From Spongilla lacustris (Eukaryota > Porifera > Demospongiae > Spongillida > Spongillidae), in the NCBI GenBank assembly GCA_949361645.1, contig OX442415.1:17015269-17079268 (forward strand): a stretch of DNA of 64,000 nt, given 5' to 3'. The position numbers were made by a program, and so were the translations under genes. Below the pieces are notes generated by a model, which saw only the letters and a program-made list of their open reading frames with translations, searched no databases and was not told the origin of the DNA. Shown piece by piece: positions 13,101-25,100 of the stretch. Position 1 is the first letter of the stretch; the number at the start of each line of letters is the position of its first letter.

Positions 13101-16100
13101 ACTGGAGGCGTGACTGCCCCAAGCGTGGCGCAGCCCCAGCAACGTATCCTTTATCAGAAAGTACGGGGTATGATGAGGGCACGTGTTCAGGTGCTGTAAG
13201 GGGTGGTTTATTGTCACCTGAGATATGTGAAGACGTGTTGAATGTGGAAAAAGGGGAGGTGTCAGTGTCAGTTGCAGGTGTTAAGGGGAGGTTGCATAAG
13301 TGCATTGATTTTTGGAGAGATGAGCTATGTGCCCCCCCTTGGATACTGAGTGTAATTACACAAGGTTACATATTGCCATTTATGTCTGCTCCTCCACCAT
13401 ATTCCCGTCCGAATCAACCCTCTGCATTCGCTGAATCAGAGTTTGTCGATAGTGCAATTGGGGAACTCTTAATGGGAGGTTGTATTAAAATGGTTGCAGA
13501 ACAGCCAGTGGTATGTAGTCCTCTTTCAGTGGTGGTGAACGGCGCGGGTAAAAGGAGACTGGTAGTTAACTTGAGACATGTGAATCATTACTTGAAGGTA
13601 CAGAAGTTTAAATATGAGGATTTACGTGTGGCAATGCTACTGTTTAAGCCAGGTGAGTGGATGTTTGCATTTGATTTAAAATCGGGATATCATCATGTTG
13701 ACATAGTGGAGCATCATCAGAAATTTCTGGGCTTTAGGTGGAAAGCAGGTTTTTATGTATTTACTGTATTGCCATTTGGGTTGTGTACTGCACCATATCT
13801 ATTTACAAAGTTGCTGCGTCCTCTAGTACGGTTGTGGCGAGGTAAGGGGTTTAAGGCTGTGGTATACTTAGATGATGGGATATGTGCTGTGGAGGGTGAG
13901 CAGGAGGCTTCTAGGGTTAGTCAGCTGGTAAAGGACACCTTAGCAAAGACAGGGTTTGTGGTCAACGAGGCTAAGTCCACGTGGACCCCAACTCATAGGT
14001 TGGAGTGGCTGGGTTTTAACATTGATTTACAATCTGGAAATATTTCAGTACCCGAAAAGAAAATTAATATTCTTAAGGATATGCTGCAGGGCGCTTTAAG
14101 ACAGCGTCAAATTTGTGCTAAAAGTATTGCAAGCTTGGTGGGGAAAATTATATCCATGGGTTTGGCCTTGGGTCCTGTTGCTAGATTCATGACTAGGGCT
14201 TTGTATGCTATGCTAGAATCGCGCATTGCATGGTGCGATGTACTTACAGTGACTGCAGAGAGTCAAAAAGAACTCAATTTTTGGGTAAAGGCTATCAATG
14301 GATTTAATGGGCAACCAATATGGCGAAGCCCTTCTGCTATCCGAGTTGCGTATTCGGATGCTAGTGATACAGGATACGGAGGGTACACAGTAAGCCATGG
14401 CATGCATGTTGCCCATGGTTGTTGGAGGGAGCACGAAGCTAGTCAGAGTTCGACATGGAGGGAGTTGGTGGCAGTTGCTCGAGTACTTGAAGCAATTGCC
14501 AGTAAGCTGATGGGTACAAGAGTTCGCTGGTTCACTGATAACCAAAATGTAGTACGCATATTGCAGGTGGGTAGTTGTAAACCTGCCTTACAAATTGAGG
14601 CGGTCAGAGTATTCGAGTTGTGTGTGACTAGCCAAATTCATTTGGAACCTGAATGGATACCCAGGGAGAAGAATCAGTTGGCAGACTATTTAAGCCGAAT
14701 TATTGATTATGATGATTGGTACTTGGATCCGAGCATGTTTGTCAGATTGGATAATTTGTGGGGTCCCCATAGTGTAGATAGGTTTGCAAACCATTTGAAC
14801 ACGCAGCTTCCACGTTTTAACTCCCGCCATGCGGATATTGGCAGTGAGGCCATTGATACATTTACAACACATTGGAGTGGTGAGAACAATTGGTGTTGCC
14901 CACCACCTGCCCTTATCCCCAGGGTTTTAAGGCATGCGGAAATATGCAAGGCATGGGGCACTTTGATTGTACCGGCATGGGAATCAAGCCCCTTTTGGCC
15001 CCTTATTTACCCAAATGGATGTGACCTGGCACATTTTGTGGAGGCTTTTGTGTCCCTCCCGCTTTCAGACAGCCTTTTTCACCCAGGTGAATCTGGGCAT
15101 GGGTTATTTCAAGGTGGAATGCCTAACAGTGCTGTGTATGCACTCAGGTTTAATTTTTCTTGATCATGCCTCGGTGTAGGTATTCAGCCTCTAAGAGCTG
15201 TGTGTCAACCTTTGCGTATTGACTGGTATTCAGCCACTTTGGGCTGTGTGGGTGTCAACCTTTGCGTGTTGACTGGTATTCAGCCACTTTGGGCTGTGTG
15301 GGTGTCAACCTTTGCGTGTTGACTGGTATTCAGCCACTTTGGGCTGTGTGTGTCAACCTTTGCGTGTTGACTGGTATTCAGCCACTTTGGGCTGTGTGTG
15401 TCAACCTTTGTGTGTTGACTGGTATTCAGCCACTTTGGGCTGTGTGTCAAACCTTGCGTATTGACTGGTATTCAGCCACTTTGGGGCTGTGTGTATCAAC
15501 CTTTGCGTGTTGACTGGTATTCAGCCACTTTGGGCAGTGTGTGTCAACCTTTGCGTGTTGACCAGGTATTCAGCCACTTTGGGCTGTGTGTGTCAACCTT
15601 TGCGTGTTGACCAGGTATTCAGCCACTTTGGGCTGTGTGTGTCAACTTGTAGTTACCCAGTTGGGGTTTGCATAAGAGGTGGGCAGGGTTATTGGCACAA
15701 TCTTAATTGCTGCTATTCTCCGTACCTGCAGATGTGATGGGAGCGGGTGTCTGGCCACTGCTGAAGGATCTGGAGGACCCAGAGCTGCAGCGTCTAGCAC
15801 AGTCTCTACCAGCCACTGTTCTGAGAAGCAGGGCGGATTCCACGACAAAGAAATACCTGGGAGCCTATCAGAGGTGGAAGACATGGGCAGAGGCCAGACG
15901 CGAAGTACCCGCATTCCCTGTTAAGGATATACATCTAGCACTCTATCTACAACACTTAAGTGAGTCAGTACAATCCAGGGCAGCGGTGGAGGAGGCAGTG
16001 CATGCACTATCATGGCTGCATGAGGTAGCTGGGCTCGGGTCAGTGGGTATGTCACCTATTGTCCAAGCGACATTGGCTGGACTGAGGCGCATGCTGGCCC

Positions 16101-19100
16101 GACCAAAGTCTCGTAAGGAGCCTGTAACGGCAGATATGTTGAAGGATATGGTGGAGGCTGCAGGGTCAGATCCATCATTGACAGATGTCAGGTTATTGGC
16201 AATGTGTCTAGTTGCTTTTGCTGGATTCCTGAGATGCGACGAGCTCATTAAGCTGAGGTGTAGTGACATAGTGTTTAATACTGAAGGCATGGTAATTACG
16301 ATTGTTGGGAGTAAAACGGATCAGTACAGGGAGGGTTCCTCCCTTATTGTGGCCAGAACTGGTACGGTCACTTGCCCAGTCGGCATGATGGAGAGGTATT
16401 TTGCTATGGGGGGGCTAGAATGTACATCGCATGAGCACGTATTTAGGGCCATATCAAAGACCAAGTTGGGCGAAAAGCTGAGGAAAGGTGGTGGACTTAG
16501 TTATTCGAGAGCCAGGGAATTGCTGCTGGAGAAGATAAAGTCTATGGGTATGGATCCTGCTCTGTTTGGGATGCACAGTCTGCGAGCAGGCGGTGCCACT
16601 GCAGCAGCTAATGCAGGCGTACCGGACAGATTGTTCAAGAGACATGGTTGATGGAAATCAGAGTCTGCAAAGGATGGGTATGTGAAAGATTCAGTGGTCA
16701 GTCGTTTGGAGGTATCAAAGAGACTTGGCGTCTAGCAAGGCTTTCTTTGTTACTCTATGTTGGCTGTCGTGCACAAGCGACGCTACACCAATGTGTTGTC
16801 AAGTGAATGGGGGGGAGGGGTATATGCATGGCAATAGGAGGGAGATATATGTTTATGTCGTTTGAACGTAGTAAATTAGACAGAAACTACGCTCCCTCCT
16901 ATTGCGATTGGCAGCTTATGATGTAGGTGTGAAGCATGTGAGATGACCACGTGGATGTGGGTATATGTACCAGGAAGGCGGGAAGACTAGTCAGTCTAAG
17001 TCACAGTGCACGACTTACAGGCAACCTTATAGTCAACCTTTTCTTTTTTATGTGATGTATGTGTATGTTCAGTTGTTTCCTTGACATTCATGAATACAGA
17101 TGACGCAAGCTGGAAGGAGCTCATGTGCTGTCAGAACAATGGTATATGTAGGATGAGCAGTGTGTGTTGGTTTTTTCCTCACTAAGTGAGGTTTTTTTCC
17201 TTGAGCTGGTGTGGGCCCACCACTCTAAATAAATTAGGCTAAAATCAGATCTAGTTATAGGTAGCTGGCCCCTGCTCTCCGTGTGGTAGTATGTGGTAGT
17301 GGAGTTTTGTGTTGAGTCAGTATTGTGTATATGTAGTTGATGGATTAGTCTATGTTGGCTGTCGTGCACAAGCGACGCTACACCAATGTGTTGTCAAGTG
17401 AATGGGGGGGGAGGGGTATATGCATGGCAATAGGAGGGAGACAGAGAGAATGTCCATTCAGGTGGCACAAGTTCATCCGGGTGCAGTACAAAACCTCTCA
17501 TGAAATAACAACTTCACACCATGCATTAAGATGGTGTTGCCACTGACATTGAGAAAGTAGTTGAATCAGCTGTAGAAGTTGAAGTGGCTGACAATATGTC
17601 CTCAGTGGGTGAATCAGTTAGCAGTGAATCTCGATCAAAGAGGGCAAAGGTTGTGCCAAGCATTTAGCTACACATTCATCACTAACGTTCAATCAGCACA
17701 GTCACTGCAACTGCTCAAGCGTTTTTACAGTGATGAAAATACAGCATTCCATTCAAACGAACAACATGCAGCTGTAGATAATGTTCTTAACACCAGCAAT
17801 GATATTTTAGCTATTTTGCCAACAGGGTGTGGCAAAAGTCTCCTGTTTTTTTCTATATGCAGTCGTACATAAGGGGCAACGCACGACTGTGGTGATTGTT
17901 CCTACATTATCTCTGATGCAAGGTTTGATGCGCAGGGCAACAATGCATGTCTCTGATGCAAGGTTTGATGCGCAGGGCAACAATGCATGGAATTTCGTGT
18001 ACCAACCAAACTGAGATTGCTCACCAAGTGTCACTGTTATTTATCACACCAGAAGCTGCTGTGAAAAATGTAGCTACAAATGCAGTCATCCCATTGACTT
18101 GGGACAATCTTTATCGATGACGAACGTCTTTTTAGAAGGAGACTTCAGGCTTTCAATCAGACAGTTATCAAAGTTATGCTGTGTCTGTGCCGACAACAGC
18201 AACTGCTCCAAAGTGGGTTGTTGAGGACCTGTTGGAAAACTTCTTTGGTAAGGTAAGAGCTCCACTGATCATTTGCCAACGTACAAATCGCCACAACATA
18301 TCTTTCCAGGTGGTAAATAGCTCTGAAAGTTCACTTGTAGGTAAGGTTGTGAATGATCTGGATGGGTTGATCAGAAAGTATGGTGACACAGATAGGGCAA
18401 TTGTGTATTCACCAACCATAGCCAGGGTTGCCGAAGGCCAGTCTGGCCTGCCAGGCCGGACATTTAGCTTGGCCTGGCAGGCCGGACCGTGACCTGACAG
18501 GCCGGCAGGCAGGGATCCACCCACTTATTATAATAAATTATCAATTCATTTTGCGATGTCTAGTCTATAGCTATATATAGTAATAATATTATCGTTATTG
18601 CAATCAGCTGGTAATGGTTACAATTTACAAACTACAGATACAGAAACTGCGTCTGAGATACATAACATGCAGTGATGCAAACAGCGCGCTTGCTATCTAA
18701 ATACTTGTAATTAACCATGCATTGTGCTTCAGCATGACACACGCCTCCAATCGTTGAGGGAGAAGGTTCCATCTCTGGCGCTGTTGAATCAGCTTAGCTC
18801 GAGAAAACACCCGCTCGGATGGAGCTGAAGACGCAGGAATAGCTAAATACTTCCTGGAAAGCTTTGCAATTGTGGGGAATTGCCCATCGTGCATTTTCCA
18901 CCATGCTAGAGGGTCAATAGGGGAATTTGCATCTATGACTCGGACCTCAGGAACAAGCAGCCATGCACCATACTCGCGGCTCTCTGAAGGGCACCTGCAG
19001 CTGCTTCTGAAGTGTCTTGCTCATCCGGTTCATCTTCATCACAGTCATCAAAGCGCCGCCGCTTAACAATTTGAGCACCATCTTTATTACCAGGTGCGAT

Positions 19101-22100
19101 TTCTGTCATTTGTAACCCAGACACAGCAAACAACTCCTCTAGCAGTTGTTTTTGGATGGTGTGTTGCTGGTGACGTTTCAACCACTCTAGGCTCTTGTGC
19201 CTTGGGTCAACAAATGCTGCCATCCCCAGGAGTACGTTGCCTGTGTCCCATCGCTTTGTGAGATCATTGAGAAGAAAGTCTCTCATCCAGGTGACTGCTA
19301 TGGGAAGATCAGCCCAATCCTTATATAAGCCCCAGGATTGAGGTGTTGCTCAAATACAGAAGAAGTTGAGTAACTTTCCGGGATAGGATACCAAGGGTGG
19401 GGTACTTCTCCCCTTGAAGGTAATCCATCACAGTTTGGAATGGCTTCCTGAAGTGACACAGCAGCTCTCCAGTTACCCAGTCATTATCTGAAGGCCCTTT
19501 CAAACCAAGCTCATTCATTAGCTTGCACAGAGGAAGCTCAACAGTGCAGATTATAATTTTCTCCACAGGTCGGGCAAATGTCAAACCAACAACAATTATG
19601 TTCGGACATGGCTGGACATTAACAAACTATATTTAACTAGTGTATGCAGGGGCGGATTTAGGGGGGGGGGGGGGGGTCCAGACCCCCCCTTTCCTATATG
19701 AAGAATGACGTAATGCATAAGAATGACGTAGTGCATACTGTAATCTATGCAGCGTTCTGCATGTTACCATCCTTGGATTTGCAGGCTTGCACATTGTTCT
19801 AGCCAAGCGGGATCTAGATCGATCTAACTAAATCCTCCTATTATATTAACGAAATTTAATTTTGCATGTGTGGTTAATTAGTATTTAATCGCGCGATCGA
19901 TCGAATGGTGCATGCGAGCGGGAATTGAGGTACATGTAAGCGATCAAAAGACATGAATGGGATGGATCTCAGATTCTTTTCCTCAGAAAACGGTTATTAC
20001 CGTAGCTATAGAGCTAAACAAACTAAAAGTACTAATACTACATGTATAGTAAAACATACCGACATGTACATGTGGCTGGTGCATGGCCACATCGTCAGTG
20101 TCACAGTGTATAGCCATGACATCGTCTGATATTCTCGCTCATACTGCGTTTGCCACTTCCTGAAGGTGGTGAGGCTAATTTTGCGTCGCTTTGGCGCTGT
20201 ATCAGCAGAATCCTTGCCTGAAGCACGTTTCATTGCCTTCGCGCACATAAAAGTAGGTGTGGTTACTTAGTTTGCGCACACTAATAAATTCGTGGAAGTA
20301 GCGTCGCAAGCTAGCCGCGCACACATTTCGCGATTCATGGAAATTATAGAAGGAAAAAACTGCCTGGACATTCTGTCAGGGTAATGTTAAAAATGACCGG
20401 ACATTTGACCTGCTTGCCTGGACAAATGTCCGATGACCGACCGTTATAATCTGCACTGCTTAAGCTGCACACATCGTGAAAGCATATAACATGTTAAGTT
20501 CCACCTTGTCACTACTAAATCTTGAATAAGCTTTAGTGTTTGTGGTTAACTATGAATTTTAATAAATTGTTTAATAGTATCATGTTTTATGGTTAGCCAT
20601 GAATTTGTTTAATACATCAATTTATCCGACCTGGCAGGCCGGGCCTTTCAGGGCGGACCCCGGCCTGACTTTCGGCAACCCTGACCATAGCCCTTGTAGG
20701 CATCTTAAAGGAATCTTTTCTAAAGCAGCAAATTGTATGTTGTACGTACACAGGTGAGCAAACTCAAGAGGTGAATACCGATCAGTTTAAGTCCTGGAGG
20801 GAAGGAGGAACAAAAGTGATGATAGCAACAAGTGCCTTTGGGGTAGACATTGACTACCCTAATGTCAGAGACGTGATTTGCTGTGGATTGCCTTACACTG
20901 TAGAGGACTATGTGCAACAGACGTGACGAGCAGGAAGTGACTCAAAGGCATCAACAGCACTGTTAATTTATGATGAACAAAAAGAACGACATAGACTAGA
21001 GAACATGGACAAGGGCAAGAATTTTTTTTCAAAACATGTTGGCATATGCCACAACGAAAGGAGTGTGTAGAAGAAGGAATTCTCTCAAGGTACTTTGATG
21101 GTTCAGAAGTAGGTTGTGCTTATGAGGCATGTAGTATGTGCAATGTATGCACGGTATCAACACGTACACATTACTGTCCTTCTAGCCAGGCTGGAATAAG
21201 TACCAAAAATGACACAACATTTGGACAAAGAGTTCTGATAGTTGAGAGGAATCTCACACAATGACTGAAGTTTTACTTGACAAGTTATATATATCTATGC
21301 ATTGTGTGCCATTTGTCAAAAAAATCAAACTATCAAACTCATGGTACAGGCTTCAAATCATCTTGTCCTACCATTGTTGCAGGGGGAACGATAACGGTCG
21401 GTCATCGGACAAAAACCGATCAATTAAATCACGTGACCGTTCAATTATTTGCACGTTCGGTAAGTGATGTCCGCTCAAAAAAAGAAGTGTCGGTCTCGCG
21501 CTCGAAAAACAAAGTGCAGATGCTGAAGGGACAAGTAAAATAGCTAAGCGTTCTGTTTCTGTTAAAACTGTTGATAAGTGGAAAGCAGAAAACGATAAGG
21601 CTTTTAAGTACGAGTCTTTGGCAGTTTGGCTACAGTACGATAAGTCAATGGGGATAGCGTAACCACGCTGAAATGCTCTTTGTGCATTAGATTCAATGAA
21701 AGGCTATTAAGCTGTAGGAACTACAATGCAGCTTTTATTACAGGATCATGTAATCTTCGCCTCTCATCAGTGAAAGACCACGCAAGTTCCTATATGCATG
21801 AGCGTGCAATGCAGCTCTTTAAAAAGAAGTCAGTACTGTAATGTCACTGACTACGCGCCAATAGCAAGAGCACTTTGTACAATGGATGCAGCTTTAGAGC
21901 TTAAGATGAAAAAAAAGTTTTAGATTGTATATATGCTCTGCAAAGAACACATGGCATTCACAAAAATGAGCCCATTATGTGAATTAGAAGAAAAACCTGG
22001 CAATTGAACCATACATATTCAGTCTAGATGACTGGGAGACACTCTGATTTTTTTGTTTCGGCTTGTTTTTTTAGTTTGCAAAACAATACTTAGTTGCTTA

Positions 22101-25100
22101 TAGTTACTTACATGATTTGTGAATCATATTGTACTGTATTGCATAAAATAGATGATACTTATCCTTGTCTGACCAATTTATATAAATGACTGAACATGTT
22201 CAATATTGTTCTGACATTTCGTCTGCTCAATTCTGCAATCTTATCGTTCCCCCTGTTGTTGAATGATGATTCAGGTGTTTTAATGCTGGGCATGGATCAA
22301 CAAGTTGCAGCCGCACTCCACGAACCATCCGAGGAAACTTGTTCTCACTGTTTCCTACGTCTACAGTTGGGAGATGTAGCCTTTCATCCTGATGGCTTTG
22401 CAAAAAATTGTTTCACTCATGATGTTCTGAAATTGTATGGCCTGTCACTAGAAATATTTGGAGATTCGACTGGTTGCATTAAGGACTCAAAGTGGCTGTA
22501 TAAATGTAACAGTTCAGGGTTATTAAACATTTGGACAGCAATTGTTGACTTTTGTATTCGAACTGCACAACACCAATGAACTCATATGTTCAAAATTGTA
22601 ATGCAATTTATCATTGAGGCTTCTTTATTTCACTTGTTAATTACATTGCTGCAGCGTTTTTACACCACCATTGCCTCCTGCAGAAACGTTTGTCTCAATT
22701 GCATATGAAGGATCGCGCGTATTTTCATTAAAATAGGTAGTAAAATAGTTTAATTATAAAAATAAGCATTAATTAATTTAAATATGTATGGGCGTGTTGA
22801 CTCCAGCTCTCCTCCTCTTCCACCGCTCCCTCTAGAATATGATTTGCCTTCAGCTGGCATTTTTTTTCCACAGGCTCCTGTTGAAGTCAAAATAAAGTTA
22901 CATTATTTGTCAAGCTAATGAGTATATGATTGTTTAAATTTTACAGTTTCTTCAGTGCCGTCCACCACGTCCGTCGCAGAGTCAGAGGTTTGAATTGGTG
23001 ATGGTACATGTAGGTGGGTGGAGGGTACAGTGGTGATCCCAATCAAATGGAAAGTTTTATCTGTACAATTAGACAACCTTCTACATGTGTGTTAGTTTTA
23101 GCATAGATTATTTAGACAGGGATTGGAAACGGGGTCACATGCAGCACGCCAATTATCAGCTCCATCTGTGTTATAGCGGAAGATAACTTATTGTAGTACT
23201 TATTAAATTTGGAATGGCCGAATTGTCTGCTGGCACTTGGGATAGTACATGTAAGTCGTAACGTTTGGTGCTCAAATAACATTAATTCACATGTAGGTGG
23301 CAAGCTTTTAAGCGACAACGTTTTAGAAGACGCGTTTTTTACTACTGATTCTCCAGTCACAGTTATAGCTCGAAAAGCTGCTGTTAATTTAAAAGAGTGG
23401 TGTCAAAAAGTGGAAAACCAGCTGTCCTCTTTAGCATTTACGGATTATTTGCTTTTGAAAACCAGCGGTTGTTGGTGTCCCAAGAATGACAAATAGTGGG
23501 TATTGTATATTTCATTGAGTTCTTCTGAGACTTTCGTTGCTAAACCCTATTCTTTTCCAACATTTAACTGATCTTGTGTTTCATGCTGTAACCCAAGGAG
23601 GTTTGTAATGTTACTGCACCTTATAGAGGCTCATTCAGCAGTGATCATGGTGTAAGCCACCAGGAGTCTTCGGATACGTCTAGTGAACAGGATGCGCCAA
23701 TACAAGTAATTGATGCAGCAGGATGCAGCCATTCTTTAAAGAGGTAATTTTAAATCATTCACAATTGACTATGCTTTAGAACGAACTTAATATGCAGTGA
23801 CACGGCATCATTTGTCGGTACAACTGGACGTGTAGTAGAAGAAACATGAGCTGAAGACACTATTCTGATATCGGAACTGTCAGCGATCAAAGTTGACTTA
23901 GTGACAAGGACGGAAGATTATTTTTGAAACAGCATTTCAAACCTTCAAAAGCTCACAAGTTTCCAAAACATTTTCACAAGAAGTCTGGCAAAAACCAAAG
24001 TTTCAATATCAATTGGCTGGAGCAGTAGTATATTATAAAACCCATGATGTTGTCCTTTGCCTGGCTTGTGTGTTGTTTGCCACTGGAGCTAGTAACCGTG
24101 GGTGTACTTGTGGGGTTCTCGTGGACACACCATTTAAGGACATCAATAAAAGCCAAAGGAACAAAGCATGGTATACTGCATGAACAAAATGAGTATCATA
24201 AAACTGCAATGTTGAAAGCGTGCTCTTACACTCAGATCCCAACATGAGAGTTGGTGTCCAGATATTAAACCAAATTATAAAAACAAGAAGTATGCATTGG
24301 AAAGCATTATCGAATGTACCTGTATACCGTATTGTGGGAAACAAGGCATTGCATTACGTGGGCATAGAGACAATACAACTGCAGACTGTAACACAAGTCA
24401 TGGTAATTTCATTGCATTGTTGGAATTTCGAGCTAAAACCGATGAACGTCTTAGATTTATTATGGATAAACATAGACGGCCGAAGGGGGGGGGGGGGGGG
24501 GCCCAGGGGCCTTGGCCCCCCCCCCCTCCCCAGGCTATGGCGCCCCCTTCCCCCTACCTTCAATCTATAAAACTAAATTACTACAATCCAAAGAGACTAC
24601 AACATACGGAGCATAATTTAGCTTCTAGCACTCGCTTGCATGCATTATTAGCAAGAATCCAGAGTCAAATGGTTACGCGCGTATCTGCATGAAGTATCGT
24701 AAGCCACGCCCCTTTTGGCGCCCCTCGTGTGCTTGGCCCCTCCCCTCGATAGATGCTGGGGCCGCCTCTGATAAAAGCGTTGGTAATGCTTGTAGTACTT
24801 CAAAGGTGATTAAAAATGAGTTAATCGACATACAGGTATTGTACGAGAGACAATATTGTGCTATAATACTTAAACAAAGTAGACATTCCCACAAGGTACA
24901 TGTGTATGTCCTACATGTATATAGAAAGAGGCACAAGTGTGAGTTTTTAATATGTGATATTTGAGAGAATGCTCCAATGTGGACTTTACAAAGGAAAACA
25001 TGCTAGGACAAGCTTATGATACCACAGCTACAATGCCATCCGATGGTAATGGACTTAAAGCAAGCATTCGACAAGATGTGCCGGAAGCAATATACTAGTC

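Larger units (their letters stand above)
12215..17441 (+). mobile_element. DIRS-order (Ngaro/PAT-like) retrotransposon with split direct repeats
   Basis: A 5.2-kb element with layout A1 (12215-12414), internal region, B1 (16754-16845), A2 (16845-17044), about 300 bp of unique sequence, then B2 (17349-17441). A1 and A2 look identical over 200 bases. B1 and B2 differ mainly by one G in a G-run. Left end A1 and right end B2 meet as the internal B1|A2 junction, as expected for a circular intermediate in tyrosine-recombinase retrotransposons. It encodes Gag-like/RT/RNase H and tyrosine recombinase frames. There is no obvious target duplication, as is normal for this order. It is inserted in the helicase-like gene, in ZPR1 intron 1, antisense to ZPR1. 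Near-identical repeats argue for recent insertion. Confidence 0.9.
18423..20683 (-). mobile_element. hAT DNA transposon with 8-bp target duplication
   Basis: Termini are CAGGGTTGCCGAA at 18423 and its exact complement TTCGGCAACCCTG ending at 20683. The flanking 8-mer ACCATAGC (18415-18422 and 20684-20691) is a perfect target duplication of hAT length. Minus-strand transposase pieces in order from the right: [16 protein letters not shown] (about 20510-20460), then after a nested insertion [14 protein letters not shown] and [17 protein letters not shown] (19584-19321), [20 protein letters not shown] (19286-18933) and the C-terminal dimerisation region [20 protein letters not shown] followed by SERVFSRAK (18894-18697). 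Stops and shifts make the transposase non-functional. It is inserted between helicase motifs IV and V. Confidence 0.93.

Noticed and set aside
12371..13305. Minus-strand frames opposite the Gag-like region
   Set aside because: Shadows of the GC-rich plus-strand coding sequence, with no recognisable domain.
15262..15737. Two open frames repeating [12 protein letters not shown]
   Set aside because: Translation of the 48-bp minisatellite; no independent coding evidence.
24483..24560. G-run/C-run region as a possible quadruplex regulatory site
   Set aside because: Matches the G/C homopolymer ends seen at several transposon borders in this window; a regulatory reading has no support.
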